Shown here one piece after another: positions 1 through 8,383 of a stretch of DNA of 64,000 nucleotides. The notes beneath the pieces were generated by a model. That model ran no database searches, was not told where the DNA came from, and was given only the letters and a program-made list of their open reading frames with translations. Each line of letters begins with the position of its first letter. Within the stretch, counting starts at the first letter, position 1. The position numbers were made by a program, and so were the translations under genes. Source of the DNA: Chryseobacterium aquifrigidense (GTDB lineage: Bacteria > Bacteroidota > Bacteroidia > Flavobacteriales > Weeksellaceae). The stretch spans positions 272,760-336,759 of the forward strand of contig NZ_VFPD01000001.1 of NCBI RefSeq assembly GCF_006716485.1, written 5' to 3'.

Positions 1-718
1 CTCTGTTTTCCGGTTTCAACTGCTCGGGAACAACATCCCTGTTACTTTGCTGAAGGGCAATCATTTCGTAGATTGGCTGTTTCAGACCCGAAATCCTGTT
101 GTCCAGAATATTGATTTTCTCCCCATATTTTTTGGAATATAAAAACTCCTGAGCCCTTTCCCACAGGAAGAGTTTGCTTTTTGAAAATATTTTTCTTGCG
201 TTAATATTATTCAGGGAGTCTTTTTCTCTTTTTTTCTTGAAAATGTTTAAATCACTAAAATACTGGTTAAACTGGGAAAGGCTGTCTTCATCAATGTCCA
301 GAGAAATTTTTTCGTAAGATTTATAAGAATAAGAACCTAAGCTTTTCGGGGAATTTTCTTTGTAGAGTTTATTAACTTTTCTAAGAATTTCCAGAGCTCT
401 GGGATCACTTTTATCTTCAATAACAATGGCTTCAATGTTGGTTGTCTTAGATATTTTTTTTAGTAAGGAAACCTCCATACTGCTTTCCACAGTAATGGTT
501 TCTTTCTGATAAGAATCTGCATCAATATCAATGTTTTTACATCCTGTTTTAAACTCCAGAATACCTTGTTCATTGGTGTATCCGATAACTGCATGGTCAC
601 AGGATATCTTTGCTTTAAAGACAGGTTTTTGACTGGCGTCATCCACAACCTTAATTTTTGTTTGTGAATACCCCAAAAAGCAGATCATAAAAAATAATAA
701 CAGTAAACCCCTTTTCAT
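1..718 (-). CDS. DUF5686 / carboxypeptidase-regulatory-like surface protein, N-terminal part (gene runs off the window)
   Basis: Partial gene: 239 codons are visible from the ATG at 718 and the frame stays open to base 1. The protein starts with a signal peptide (MKRGLLLLFFMICFLGYSQ). Residues about 20-85 form a short beta-rich domain of the carboxypeptidase-regulatory-like type. From about residue 95 comes a segment resembling the start of DUF5686 (ALEILRKVNKLYKEN, then SYSYKSYEKISLD). Family members are usually over 800 residues, so most of the protein lies to the left. They are cell-envelope proteins of Bacteroidota of unknown function, probably outer-membrane associated. A TAnnTTTG-type box lies at 734-741 on the minus strand. 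The family call rests on motif recognition of the N-terminus only. Confidence 0.75.
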   Translation of the reverse strand, partial: MKRGLLLLFFMICFLGYSQTKIKVVDDASQKPVFKAKISCDHAVIGYTNEQGILEFKTGCKNIDIDADSYQKETITVESSMEVSLLKKISKTTNIEAIVIEDKSDPRALEILRKVNKLYKENSPKSLGSYSYKSYEKISLDIDEDSLSQFNQYFSDLNIFKKKREKDSLNNINARKIFSKSKLFLWERAQEFLYSKKYGEKINILDNRISGLKQPIYEMIALQQSNRDVVPEQLKPENR

Positions 719-1073
719 GTAAAAAAACTACGTCAAAAATAATGATATTTATTATTGTAGAAAAGTTTTTAACAGAGTATAACATTGATTTAATCTAATG
801 TTTTTATGGACTTTTCAAGGGCAAGGTCAAATGAAGAATTGCACCAGATAGTCTTTGTGTATTTTACCGGAATTTCCAAATAAAAACTTCTTAGCAGTTA
901 AGCTTCAGGAGTTTTAATTTGAATGTTTCGAAAAATTGGTGTTTTGTAGTTAGGCATTCTATTCAGTAAAAAATGCAATCATTTCATGGCTGAGTGTAAT
1001 GTCTTTGCGAACGAAAATATTTATGACGGGTATGTTTTTTTGTGATCATTAGGATTTAATGATTAAAAACGAA
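719..1073. other. Intergenic region between alaS terminator and the DUF5686 gene
   Basis: About 355 bases with no open frame that looks like a gene on either strand. It holds a minus-strand promoter-like box close to the DUF5686 start and otherwise AT-rich sequence of no recognisable family. Confidence 0.5.
734..741 (-). promoter_or_regulatory. Minus-strand -7 box (TATTTTTG), DUF5686 gene
   Basis: The reverse complement reads TATTTTTG, matching the Bacteroidota -7 consensus TAnnTTTG, 15 bases before the ATG. No clear TTTG -33 element was found at the right distance. Confidence 0.35.
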
Positions 1074-1104
1074 AACAGGCTGTCTCAAAATGAAACAGCC
1101 TGTT
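1074..1104 (-). terminator. Rho-independent terminator of alaS
   Basis: A perfect 10-bp inverted repeat (1074-1083 with 1095-1104) with an 11-base loop lies just past the alaS stop. Its stem core, aggctgt/acagcct, recurs in other terminators of this window. Confidence 0.8.
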
Positions 1105-1131
1105 CTAAAATTTATAATAGGTATTCTATTT

Positions 1132-3735
1132 TTAAATATTTAAAGCTTTTTGGTAAGCATTTTCCAACCCTTCAATGTTTTTACCACCTGCCGTTGCAAA
1201 GCCTGGGTTTCCACCGCCGCCACCTTGGATTTCTTTTGCAAGATCCTTTACAATAGCACCAGCCTGATAGTCTGCAGCAAGATCATCAGAAACTCCAACG
1301 GTAATCATTGGTTTTCCATCTGCATCAGAAAGGATAATTGTAACTGAAGCCGGGATTTCTCTCTTCAACTGGAATACGATGTCTTTTACAGAACCTGCAT
1401 CCAGCGACGTTTTCTTTACTAAAAGCTGCTTGTTGCCTTTCTGCTCATAAGCATTCTTCCATTCTCCGATTTCTCCTTTTGCTTTTTCCTTTTTAAGAGC
1501 ATCTACTTCAGCCTTTAATGAAGTATTTTCTTCGATCAGTTTTTCGATAGATCTTACCACATCTTTAGACTTCAATAATTGAGAAAGTTCAATGATCTGT
1601 TTTTCAAGGTTGTTGAAATATTCTTCAGATTTATCTCCTGAAATCGCTTCAATCCTTCTGATTCCCGCAGCAGCAGAACCTTCAGAAGTGATCTTGAAAT
1701 GACCAATTTCGCTGGTGTTTTTTACGTGAGTTCCTCCGCAAAGTTCTTTTGAACTTCCAAACTGGATCATTCTCACACTGTCACCATATTTTTCACCAAA
1801 TAAAGCCATTGCCCCTTTCTCCAGAGCTTCCTGGATCGGAATGTTTCTGAATTCCTGTAAAGCAATACTTTCTTTGATCTTTTTATTTACTTTTTCTTCA
1901 ATTAATGCCAGTTCTTCCTCAGTCATTTTGTTGAAATGAGAGAAGTCGAAACGCAGATAATCAGGACCTACATAAGAACCTTTCTGTTCTACGTGAGTTC
2001 CTAAAACATCTCTTAAAGCTTCGTGCAGAAGGTGAGTCACCGAGTGGTTGGCCTGAGAATTTTTTCTCTCTGAAGCGTTTACTTTAGCATAGAAAACAGC
2101 ACCTGCATCTTTAGGAAGACCGTTGATCAGTGAAATGATCAATCCGTTTTCTTTTTTAGTTTCCAGTACTTCGAAGCTCTCAACTGCATTTTCAAGAACA
2201 CCTTTGTCTCCAACCTGTCCACCTCCTTCAGGATAGAAAGGAGAACTGCTTAATACCACCTGGTAAAATTCTCCGTCTTTGTTTTCTACCTTTCTGTATC
2301 TTGTAATATAGGTTTCGGATTCAATCTGATCGTATCCTACAAAGTTTTCATCTCTTTCCTCTAAAGTAACCCAGTCGTAAACTTTCTGGGCAGAATCAGC
2401 TTTTGAACGAAGTTTCTGCTTCTCCATTTCAGCTTTGAATCCTGTTTCATCAATCGTTAACCCTTTTTCTTCAGCAATAATCCTTGTCAAATCATCTGGG
2501 AAACCATAGGTATCATACAATTCAAAAACTTCTTCGCTTGGTAATACTTGCTGGTTATTGGCAATAGTCTGCTGGATCAGTTTTTCTACTCTGATCAAAC
2601 CGTTTTCAATGGTTTTTAAGAATGAATCTTCTTCACTTTTGATCACTTCAGCAACCAGTTTTCCTTGTTTTTCAAGTTCAGGAAAGAAAGCTCCCATTTG
2701 TTCCTGAAGTACAGCAACCAGCTTGTAAAGGAAAGGCTCTTTCATATCCAGGAATCGGTAAGAATAAGAAATTCCTCTTCTTAAAATTCTTCTGATAACA
2801 TAGCCTGCACCACCATTAGAAGGTAACTGTCCGTCTGCAATAGCAAATGAAACGGCTCTGATGTGGTCTACCACAACACGGATTGCAATGTCCTTTTCAT
2901 CTTCTAGAATCCCGGTGTATTTTTTACCTGAAAGTTCCTCAACTTTAGCAATAAGAGGCGTGAAAACATCCGTATCATAGTTGGAAGACTTCCCTTGCAG
3001 CGCCATACAAAGACGTTCAAAGCCCATTCCCGTATCTACGTGCTGAGCAGGAAGCTTTTCTAAAGATTTATCTGCTTTTCTGTTGAATTCCATGAAAACC
3101 AGGTTCCATACTTCCACAACTTGTGGATGATCCTGATTCACAAGGGAAATTCCGGGAACGGCTACTTTTTCTGCAGGAGTTCTCAGGTCAATATGGATCT
3201 CCGAACACGGTCCGCACGGTCCGCTTTCACCCATTTCCCAGAAGTTATCTTTTTTATTTCCGTTGATGATTCTGTCTTCTGAAATATGAGATTTCCAGAA
3301 ATCATAAGCATCCTGGTCTCTGTCCAGATTTTCTGAAGCATCACCTTCAAAAATCGTTACGTATAAATTTTCTTTTGGAATTCCGTATACTTCAGTCAGT
3401 AATTCCCAGGCAAAAGCAATAGCCTCTTTTTTGAAGTAATCCCCGAAAGACCAGTTTCCCAACATCTCAAACATGGTATGGTGGTAAGTATCTCTACCTA
3501 CATCATCCAGGTCATTGTGCTTCCCTGAAACTCTCAGACACTTTTGTGTATCGGCAATTCTAGGGGCGGTAGGGGTTTTATAACCAAGGAAAAAATCCTT
3601 GAACTGGGTCATTCCTGAGTTGGAAAACATAAGGGTAGGATCGTCTTTCAGCACAATAGGAGCTGAAGGAACAATAAGGTGCCCTTTACTTTTAAAATAG
3701 TCTAAAAATTTTTGACGTATTTCTTGTGATGTCAT
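1132..3735 (-). CDS. alaS: Alanine--tRNA ligase
   Basis: Charges tRNA-Ala with alanine in the cytoplasm and hydrolyses mischarged Ser/Gly-tRNA. The 867 residues are close to the family's usual ~875. The order is standard: class II catalytic domain (about 1-250, with RDTYHHTMFEMLGNWSFGDY at 81-100), tRNA-recognition region (to ~460), editing domain with the zinc-binding HSVTH (564-568) and CGGTH (666-670), then a coiled segment and the C-Ala domain ending in a GGGGGNPGFA motif. The ATG at 3735 gives the canonical MTSQEIRQKFLDYF start. It is monocistronic by appearance: its own terminator follows, and a TAnnTTTG box sits upstream at 3780-3787. Confidence 0.98.
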   Translation of the reverse strand: MTSQEIRQKFLDYFKSKGHLIVPSAPIVLKDDPTLMFSNSGMTQFKDFFLGYKTPTAPRIADTQKCLRVSGKHNDLDDVGRDTYHHTMFEMLGNWSFGDYFKKEAIAFAWELLTEVYGIPKENLYVTIFEGDASENLDRDQDAYDFWKSHISEDRIINGNKKDNFWEMGESGPCGPCSEIHIDLRTPAEKVAVPGISLVNQDHPQVVEVWNLVFMEFNRKADKSLEKLPAQHVDTGMGFERLCMALQGKSSNYDTDVFTPLIAKVEELSGKKYTGILEDEKDIAIRVVVDHIRAVSFAIADGQLPSNGGAGYVIRRILRRGISYSYRFLDMKEPFLYKLVAVLQEQMGAFFPELEKQGKLVAEVIKSEEDSFLKTIENGLIRVEKLIQQTIANNQQVLPSEEVFELYDTYGFPDDLTRIIAEEKGLTIDETGFKAEMEKQKLRSKADSAQKVYDWVTLEERDENFVGYDQIESETYITRYRKVENKDGEFYQVVLSSSPFYPEGGGQVGDKGVLENAVESFEVLETKKENGLIISLINGLPKDAGAVFYAKVNASERKNSQANHSVTHLLHEALRDVLGTHVEQKGSYVGPDYLRFDFSHFNKMTEEELALIEEKVNKKIKESIALQEFRNIPIQEALEKGAMALFGEKYGDSVRMIQFGSSKELCGGTHVKNTSEIGHFKITSEGSAAAGIRRIEAISGDKSEEYFNNLEKQIIELSQLLKSKDVVRSIEKLIEENTSLKAEVDALKKEKAKGEIGEWKNAYEQKGNKQLLVKKTSLDAGSVKDIVFQLKREIPASVTIILSDADGKPMITVGVSDDLAADYQAGAIVKDLAKEIQGGGGGNPGFATAGGKNIEGLENAYQKALNI

Positions 3736-3779
3736 AGTATTGCTTTTGCTTTTTTAAATATCAAATTTTTGATAAGATG

Positions 3780-3787
3780 CAAATTTA
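3780..3787 (-). promoter_or_regulatory. Minus-strand -7 box (TAAATTTG), alaS
   Basis: The reverse complement is TAAATTTG, an exact TAnnTTTG match, 44 bases before the alaS ATG. No good TTTG -33 element was seen, so the call rests on the -7 box alone. Confidence 0.4.
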
Positions 3788-3861
3788 AGATTTTTAAGCG
3801 ATTTGTAATAATTTTATGCTATGTTTTGAATGGTGCCGGATTTGGGTAATGGATGTGTCGT

Positions 3862-3894
3862 AAACCTTGTAGGTTTTCAAAACCTATAAGGTTT
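3862..3894. repeat. 33-base near-perfect intergenic palindrome
   Basis: Two 16-base arms (3862-3877 and 3879-3894) are complementary at 15 of 16 positions around a single central C, built from the unit AACCT(T/A)(G/T)TAGGTT. It lies between alaS and the sigma factor gene and has no T-tract, so it looks more like an extragenic palindromic repeat than a terminator. Confidence 0.6.
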
Positions 3895-3926
3895 GAGATG
3901 GTTATAATTAATAATAATCTATCTGG

Positions 3927-3958
3927 TTTTGCAATTTCCGTTTAACTTACTACCTTCG
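3927..3958 (+). promoter_or_regulatory. Promoter of the ECF sigma factor gene
   Basis: TTTTG (3927-3931), 19 bases, then TACCTTCG (3951-3958), one mismatch from TAnnTTTG. The start codon is 31 bases further on. This is a housekeeping-type Bacteroidota promoter layout. Confidence 0.5.
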
Positions 3959-3989
3959 TTGTAATTTGAAATAAGACAAAAATCCTTCA

Positions 3990-4544
3990 ATGACAAAAGA
4001 TGAAGAGCTGAAAAGCTGGATAGAACAGTATTCAGGGCCGCTTTTGAAGCGGGCGCTGTATGTACTTTCCAATAAAGAGGATGCACAGGATGTGGTTCAG
4101 GAAGTTTTTCTTGCTGCCTATACGGGATATGATTCCTTTGAAGGAAAAAGCCAGCCTCTGACATGGCTGATGTCTGTTCTGAACAGGAAAGTGGCAGATT
4201 TCTACCGGAAAAAATACAAATCGGAACCCAATATAAGATTGGATCATTTTTTTGATGAAACAGGATCATGGAAAAATAATGATGTTTTGAATGACTGGAA
4301 CATTTCAGGGGAAGGAGATGAACTTTTAGACAGTACGGATTTTAATAAAACATTGGAAGAATGCATTGAGGAATTACCCTCCAAATGGAAGATTCTGCTG
4401 AAAATGTATTATATAGAAGAAAAAAAAGCACCGGAAGTAAGTCAGGAATTGAATGTTTCTACGACTAATCTATGGAAGATTTTGCAGAGAAGCCGGATGC
4501 AGCTCAGAGAATGTCTTGAGTTTAACTGGTTTTCAAAATCATAA
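3990..4544 (+). CDS. ECF-type RNA polymerase sigma factor
   Basis: A 184-residue sigma-70 family protein of extracytoplasmic-function size. Sigma region 2 spans about residues 8-76, with the typical NKEDAQDVVQEVFLAAY helix followed by SQPLTWLMSVLNRKVADFYRK. Region 4 spans about 125-178, with LEECIEELPSKWKILLKMYY and a helix-turn-helix (APEVSQELNVSTTNLWKIL). It would direct RNA polymerase to a small stress regulon. The gene for a probable zinc anti-sigma factor starts 5 bases after the stop, and DUF417 and MsrAB genes follow on the same strand. That context suggests a role in oxidant damage, which is inference: the DUF417 gene also has its own housekeeping-like promoter. Confidence 0.93.
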   Translation: MTKDEELKSWIEQYSGPLLKRALYVLSNKEDAQDVVQEVFLAAYTGYDSFEGKSQPLTWLMSVLNRKVADFYRKKYKSEPNIRLDHFFDETGSWKNNDVLNDWNISGEGDELLDSTDFNKTLEECIEELPSKWKILLKMYYIEEKKAPEVSQELNVSTTNLWKILQRSRMQLRECLEFNWFSKS

Positions 4545-4549
4545 GGATC

Positions 4550-4819
4550 ATGATACGAAGAATACTACATATATTATTTTTACCATGCAGTGAAGCAACT
4601 TTACTGATGGAAAAAAGGAATGCCCAATCTATTTCTGCCAAAGAAAACAGGATGCTGAGCATGCACCTGATGATCTGTAAATGGTGCAGAATGTACAATG
4701 AAAAGCTGGCACTTCTGGATAAAGCGTTTAAAAAGACTTTTTCTGAAAAAGAAACTGAAATTAATGATTCTGAAATTCAGGACTTTAAAAATAAAATGAT
4801 CGATAAATTAAATTTCTGA
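4550..4819 (+). CDS. Small putative zinc-binding anti-sigma factor (zf-HC2/ZAS type)
   Basis: An 89-residue protein starting 5 bases after the sigma factor stop, so almost certainly co-transcribed. Residues C13, H39, C43 and C46 give Cys-x25-His-x3-Cys-x2-Cys, the ligand pattern of zinc-type anti-sigma domains, which bind an ECF factor and may release it when thiols are oxidised. Unlike classical anti-sigma factors there is no transmembrane segment and no extracytoplasmic domain, so it would be soluble and could sense a cytoplasmic signal. The role is inferred from ligand spacing and gene position; the sequence is too short for a secure family call. Confidence 0.7.
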   Translation: MIRRILHILFLPCSEATLLMEKRNAQSISAKENRMLSMHLMICKWCRMYNEKLALLDKAFKKTFSEKETEINDSEIQDFKNKMIDKLNF

Positions 4820-4835
4820 GAAAATTTTTGTCAGG

Positions 4836-4864
4836 ATTGTAAAATTGCTCCGACTATACTTTTG
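4836..4864 (+). promoter_or_regulatory. Promoter of the DUF417-msrAB pair
   Basis: TTG (4837-4839), 17 bases, then TACTTTTG (4857-4864), an exact TAnnTTTG match. The start codon at 4898 is 33 bases downstream. It implies that DUF417-msrAB can be transcribed independently of the upstream sigma factor gene. Confidence 0.6.
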
Positions 4865-4897
4865 AAAACGATAAAGTATTAACTAAAATCTTAAAAT

Positions 4898-5341
4898 ATG
4901 GTCGGAACAGTACAGGAATCAAAAAATCAATTAACCCGAACCGGGTATTATATCTCCCTTTTCGGAGCAGCTCTTATTTTGCTGTGGATTGGCATCTTCA
5001 AATTTACCCCTACAGAAGCGGCCGCAATAAAACCCTTGGTGGAAAACCATTTCTTAACTTTTTTCGTATATAAGATTATGAGTGTCCAGGCAGTGTCAAA
5101 TCTTATCGGAACGATAGAAATTATCATTGCATTACTCCTCATATTTAGTGCGAAATTTGCTGTATTGAAAAAATATGCAGGGATAGGAATGGTCGTAACT
5201 TTTCTGGTAACATTAAGCTATTTATTGACAACACCGGGAATGTGGAAAATAGTGGACGGAGTGCCTGTGACAGATTTCTTTATTCTGAAAGACCTTATGT
5301 TTTTAGGATTTGGATTAATGATCATTCAAAATAATAAGTAA
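4898..5341 (+). CDS. DUF417 (YkgB/RclC-like) inner-membrane protein
   Basis: A 147-residue membrane protein with about four hydrophobic segments (near 18-38, 55-85, 90-112 and 125-143). The signature [17 protein letters not shown] and the STPGMW-like TTPGMW motif place it in DUF417, the family of Escherichia coli RclC, part of the reactive-chlorine resistance operon. The molecular function of the family is not settled. Its stop codon overlaps the msrAB start by one base (TAATG), so translation of the two is probably coupled, which supports a shared role in surviving oxidants. Confidence 0.88.
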   Translation: MVGTVQESKNQLTRTGYYISLFGAALILLWIGIFKFTPTEAAAIKPLVENHFLTFFVYKIMSVQAVSNLIGTIEIIIALLLIFSAKFAVLKKYAGIGMVVTFLVTLSYLLTTPGMWKIVDGVPVTDFFILKDLMFLGFGLMIIQNNK

Positions 5342-6456
5342 TGAATAAAAAAGTAAAAATGAAGAATATATTAATTGTACTCGGAATCATTCTGGGTATA
5401 GCAGTATTTGCTGCTGAATCGGGGCTTTTCAAGAAAACGAGGTCCAATGTAGTGGAAATAAAAAAAGAAAATGAGGAAATTATGGATAACAAAAACGTTA
5501 GAGAGATTTACTTTGCAGGTGGATGTTTCTGGGGAACAGAACATTTTTTTCAACAGATTCGTGGAGTTGTAGGAACAGAAGTAGGGTATGCCAACGGAAA
5601 TACCCAAAACCCTACTTATGAAGAGGTGGTAAGTCATACAACAGGTTTCGCAGAAACCGTAAAAGTAAAATATGATCCTGAACAGGTAGATTTGAAACTG
5701 TTGATAGATTTATATTTTAAAACTATTGATCCTACAAGTAAAGATCAGCAGGGAAATGACAGAGGAAATCAATACAGAACAGGAATCTATTTCACCAATA
5801 AAACAGATGAAGCTTTGGTAAAAGATGAAGTTCAGAAGCTTGCAAAGAATTATAATAAACCAGTAGTCGTAGAAACGATTCCATTGAAAAATTTTTATAA
5901 AGCAGAAGATTATCATCAGGATTATCTGGATAAAAATCCAGGCGGTTACTGTCATATTGAACCGGGACTTTTTGAAATGGCTAAAAAAGCCAATCCACTT
6001 CCAAAACCGACTTATCAGAAACAGGATAAAAAAGTTTTAAAAGAAAAACTGACCGCAGAACAATATAATGTTACCCAGGAAAATGGCACGGAAAGACCTT
6101 TCCAAAATGAATACTGGAATGAAACCCGCGAAGGAATTTATGTAGATATTACAACAGGAGAACCATTGTTTATCTCTACCGATAAATTTGAATCCGGGTG
6201 TGGATGGCCAAGTTTCTCAAAACCTATTACCAAAGGTTTGATTGATGAAAAGCTGGATCGTTCCATTGGTATGGATAGAGTGGAAGTAAGAAGTAAAACG
6301 GGGGATGCCCACTTGGGACACGTCTTCACAGACGGACCGCAGGATAAAGGAGGACTTCGTTACTGTATCAACAGTGCTTCTCTGAAATTTATTCCAAAAG
6401 CTGAAATGGAAACAAAAGGATACGGAAAATATCTTCCGTTGTTAGATAAAAAGTAA
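5341..6456 (+). CDS. msrAB: Membrane-anchored bifunctional peptide-methionine sulfoxide reductase MsrA-MsrB
   Basis: Repairs oxidised methionine: the MsrA half reduces the S-sulfoxide and the MsrB half the R-sulfoxide. The 371 residues contain an N-terminal hydrophobic anchor (about 8-26), MsrA with the catalytic GCFWG motif (C62) at about 52-205, and MsrB at about 225-368 with SGCGWPSFS and RYCINSASL, whose cysteine C342 is the likely nucleophile. The two CxxC pairs of zinc-type MsrB are absent, so this is the zinc-less form. The N-terminus predicts an envelope location, periplasmic side, where hypochlorite-type oxidants strike first. It overlaps the DUF417 stop by one base and ends at a strong hairpin. 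Confidence 0.95.
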   Translation: MNKKVKMKNILIVLGIILGIAVFAAESGLFKKTRSNVVEIKKENEEIMDNKNVREIYFAGGCFWGTEHFFQQIRGVVGTEVGYANGNTQNPTYEEVVSHTTGFAETVKVKYDPEQVDLKLLIDLYFKTIDPTSKDQQGNDRGNQYRTGIYFTNKTDEALVKDEVQKLAKNYNKPVVVETIPLKNFYKAEDYHQDYLDKNPGGYCHIEPGLFEMAKKANPLPKPTYQKQDKKVLKEKLTAEQYNVTQENGTERPFQNEYWNETREGIYVDITTGEPLFISTDKFESGCGWPSFSKPITKGLIDEKLDRSIGMDRVEVRSKTGDAHLGHVFTDGPQDKGGLRYCINSASLKFIPKAEMETKGYGKYLPLLDKK

Positions 6457-6465
6457 TATGAAAGA

Positions 6466-6490
6466 AGGCTGCCATCTGGCAGCCTTTTTA
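6466..6490 (+). terminator. Terminator after msrAB, possibly shared with the convergent ABC genes
   Basis: An 8-bp perfect stem (6466-6473 with 6478-6485), loop atct, followed by a T-run. It lies between the msrAB stop and the stop of the opposing permease gene. Confidence 0.8.
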
Positions 6491-6516
6491 TTTTGAATTA
6501 ATAGTGAAATTAAATT

Positions 6517-7362
6517 CTACCAATCTCTTTTTCTCAGAATCCAATATGATCCGAAGATGAAAACAGCACACCATAACAGACAGGCAATAAGACTTTCCGT
6601 AGGGTAGTGGAATTCATATTTTAAGCCCATCATTTTAGCCATATTTAATCTCATCATCGGGTTAGGAATCAGGCTGGACATACTTTCCAGCGGTAAAAGA
6701 TGAGAGATAAAAAAGTCATTCTGAAGAACCTCGTTTCTTTGAGGCCCCTGCATTCCTTTTACTTTTGAATACGTTTCAAGAGCTGTTAAAATTCCTTCGC
6801 CAATCCAGAATACGAAAAGAGCAAGAAATACAAAAACAGATTTTCTCAGTAAAATAGAAAGGAACATTAAGAAGCAAAAGAACGTAAATAGCTTCACGAA
6901 GTAATTTCCAATGAAGAATATCTCAGCAAAAACCTTTGTAGATTCCGTTGTATTTGAGTATTGATATCCGAGGAAAATAGTAATCCCGAATACAATTGCG
7001 GTAGAAACAATAGTGAAAATACTTATCGTCAGCAATTTTGAAGTGATGAACTCTTTTCTGCTCAGTCCGTCGATCGTATTCTGCTTGAACATTCTGTTAC
7101 TGAATTCCTGAGAAATAGAGAAAACAATGATAAGCCCCAGGAAAATCTTCAATAAGGCAACAATCCATGTGGTGAAATTCCAGATTTCAGGGAAATTATA
7201 AATCCCCTGTTCCTTTAAGTTGATTGTTCCTCCAAAAACATCAAAGTCAACCAATCCAATGAAAAGCAAAGCAATAAGAATGGCAAAATATAATATCGTA
7301 AAAACTTTGAACGGCTTATAGTTCAGGTTTTTGTAGTATTCAAGTTTTAATAATTTTATCAT
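6517..7362 (-). CDS. ABC-2 type transporter permease
   Basis: A 281-residue integral membrane protein with about six hydrophobic segments (near 18-38, 62-85, 108-132, 150-172, 176-196 and 257-275). The pattern is that of ABC-2 permeases, which pair with a cytoplasmic ATPase to export drugs, lipids or peptides. It starts 2 bases after the stop of the ATPase gene, so the two form an operon. The substrate cannot be read from the sequence. Confidence 0.85.
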   Translation of the reverse strand: MIKLLKLEYYKNLNYKPFKVFTILYFAILIALLFIGLVDFDVFGGTINLKEQGIYNFPEIWNFTTWIVALLKIFLGLIIVFSISQEFSNRMFKQNTIDGLSRKEFITSKLLTISIFTIVSTAIVFGITIFLGYQYSNTTESTKVFAEIFFIGNYFVKLFTFFCFLMFLSILLRKSVFVFLALFVFWIGEGILTALETYSKVKGMQGPQRNEVLQNDFFISHLLPLESMSSLIPNPMMRLNMAKMMGLKYEFHYPTESLIACLLWCAVFIFGSYWILRKRDW

Positions 7363-7364
7363 GA

Positions 7365-8267
7365 TTAATTGGTGTTTTTTACAAGTTCAAGGAATTGAGA
7401 TTCAAGAGATAGTTTTTTCCTGGTCAAATGGGAAAGATAGATTCCTTTCTCTGCCAGTTTCTGATTCATTGCTGAAGCTGAAATGGAAGCGTCATCACGG
7501 ATCTGAGCTTTGATGAGATCACCTTCCTGATTGATGGATGAGAACCACTGAAGCTCGTGTAATGCGTTTAATAATAGTGTATTGTTATCGGCTTTCAGTT
7601 CAAAATATCCATTGTTGGAAGTCATTTCATCCACTCTTCCACAGTAAATGGAATTTCCTTCCTTTAAAACAATCACGTGACTGCAGATTTTTTCAATTTC
7701 ATCCAGAAGATGGCTGGCAATGATAATGGTGATTCCCTGCTTGGCAATATCGCTGATAATTTCCCTGATCTGAATAATTCCCTCAGGATCCAATCCATTG
7801 GTGGGTTCATCCAATATCATTACTTCAGGGTTGTTCAACATCGCAGAAGCAATGGCAAGACGCTGTTTCATTCCCAAAGAAAAAGTTTTGAACGTATCTT
7901 TTCTTCTTTCATACAGATTCACTGTTTTCAGAACTTCATCAATTCTTGAATAGGGTGCATTTTTAATTTCTGCGACAATCTTAAGGTTGGTTTCTGCACT
8001 GAGGTAAGGATAAAAGTTAGGCTGTTCGATAATCGCTCCTATTTTTTTTAATGTTTCCGGATCAGTTCCCTTCTTCCCAAACCAAAACCAGTCTCCACTG
8101 GTAGGATTGATGGTTGAAAGCAACATTCCGAAAGTTGTAGACTTTCCGCTTCCGTTCGGACCTAAAAGGCCATAAACATTTCCTCTTTCGACATCAAAAG
8201 AAATATTGTTGACCACAACTCTTTTGAATTTTTTTGTCAAATTTTTTACTGATAAAATCTTTTCCAT
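7365..8267 (-). CDS. ABC transporter ATP-binding protein
   Basis: The ATPase partner of the adjacent ABC-2 permease. From the ATG at 8267 the protein is 300 residues: Walker A GPNGSGKST near 36-44, a Q-loop region (IIEQPNFYPYLSA), signature FSLGMKQR, Walker B VMILDEPTNGLDPEG and the H-loop IIASHLL. The frame is open 37 codons further upstream, but those residues match no ABC domain and the MEKILSVKNLTKKF start is typical, so I chose 8267. It is divergent from the AAA+ gene at 8384. Confidence 0.95.
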   Translation of the reverse strand: MEKILSVKNLTKKFKRVVVNNISFDVERGNVYGLLGPNGSGKSTTFGMLLSTINPTSGDWFWFGKKGTDPETLKKIGAIIEQPNFYPYLSAETNLKIVAEIKNAPYSRIDEVLKTVNLYERRKDTFKTFSLGMKQRLAIASAMLNNPEVMILDEPTNGLDPEGIIQIREIISDIAKQGITIIIASHLLDEIEKICSHVIVLKEGNSIYCGRVDEMTSNNGYFELKADNNTLLLNALHELQWFSSINQEGDLIKAQIRDDASISASAMNQKLAEKGIYLSHLTRKKLSLESQFLELVKNTN

Positions 8268-8356
8268 GTAATTTGTTTTACATAGTAGTAGTCTATATAA
8301 ATTAGAGAATGTTACAGAATTATCATAAATCAATATTAATTTATGGACAAATACAT

Positions 8357-8364
8357 TAAATTTG
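8357..8364 (+). promoter_or_regulatory. -7 box (TAAATTTG) of the AAA+ gene
   Basis: An exact TAnnTTTG match 19 bases before the ATG at 8384. A -33 TTTG was not evident. Confidence 0.4.
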
Positions 8365-8383
8365 ATAGAATTAATCAACAGTT

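Noticed and set aside
3919..4269. Open frame antisense to the ECF sigma factor gene
   Set aside because: It overlaps conserved sigma regions and has no start context or recognisable product.
7365..8378. Longer ABC ATPase starting 37 codons upstream of 8267
   Set aside because: The extra residues match no ABC domain and would extend into the divergent promoter region of the AAA+ gene.
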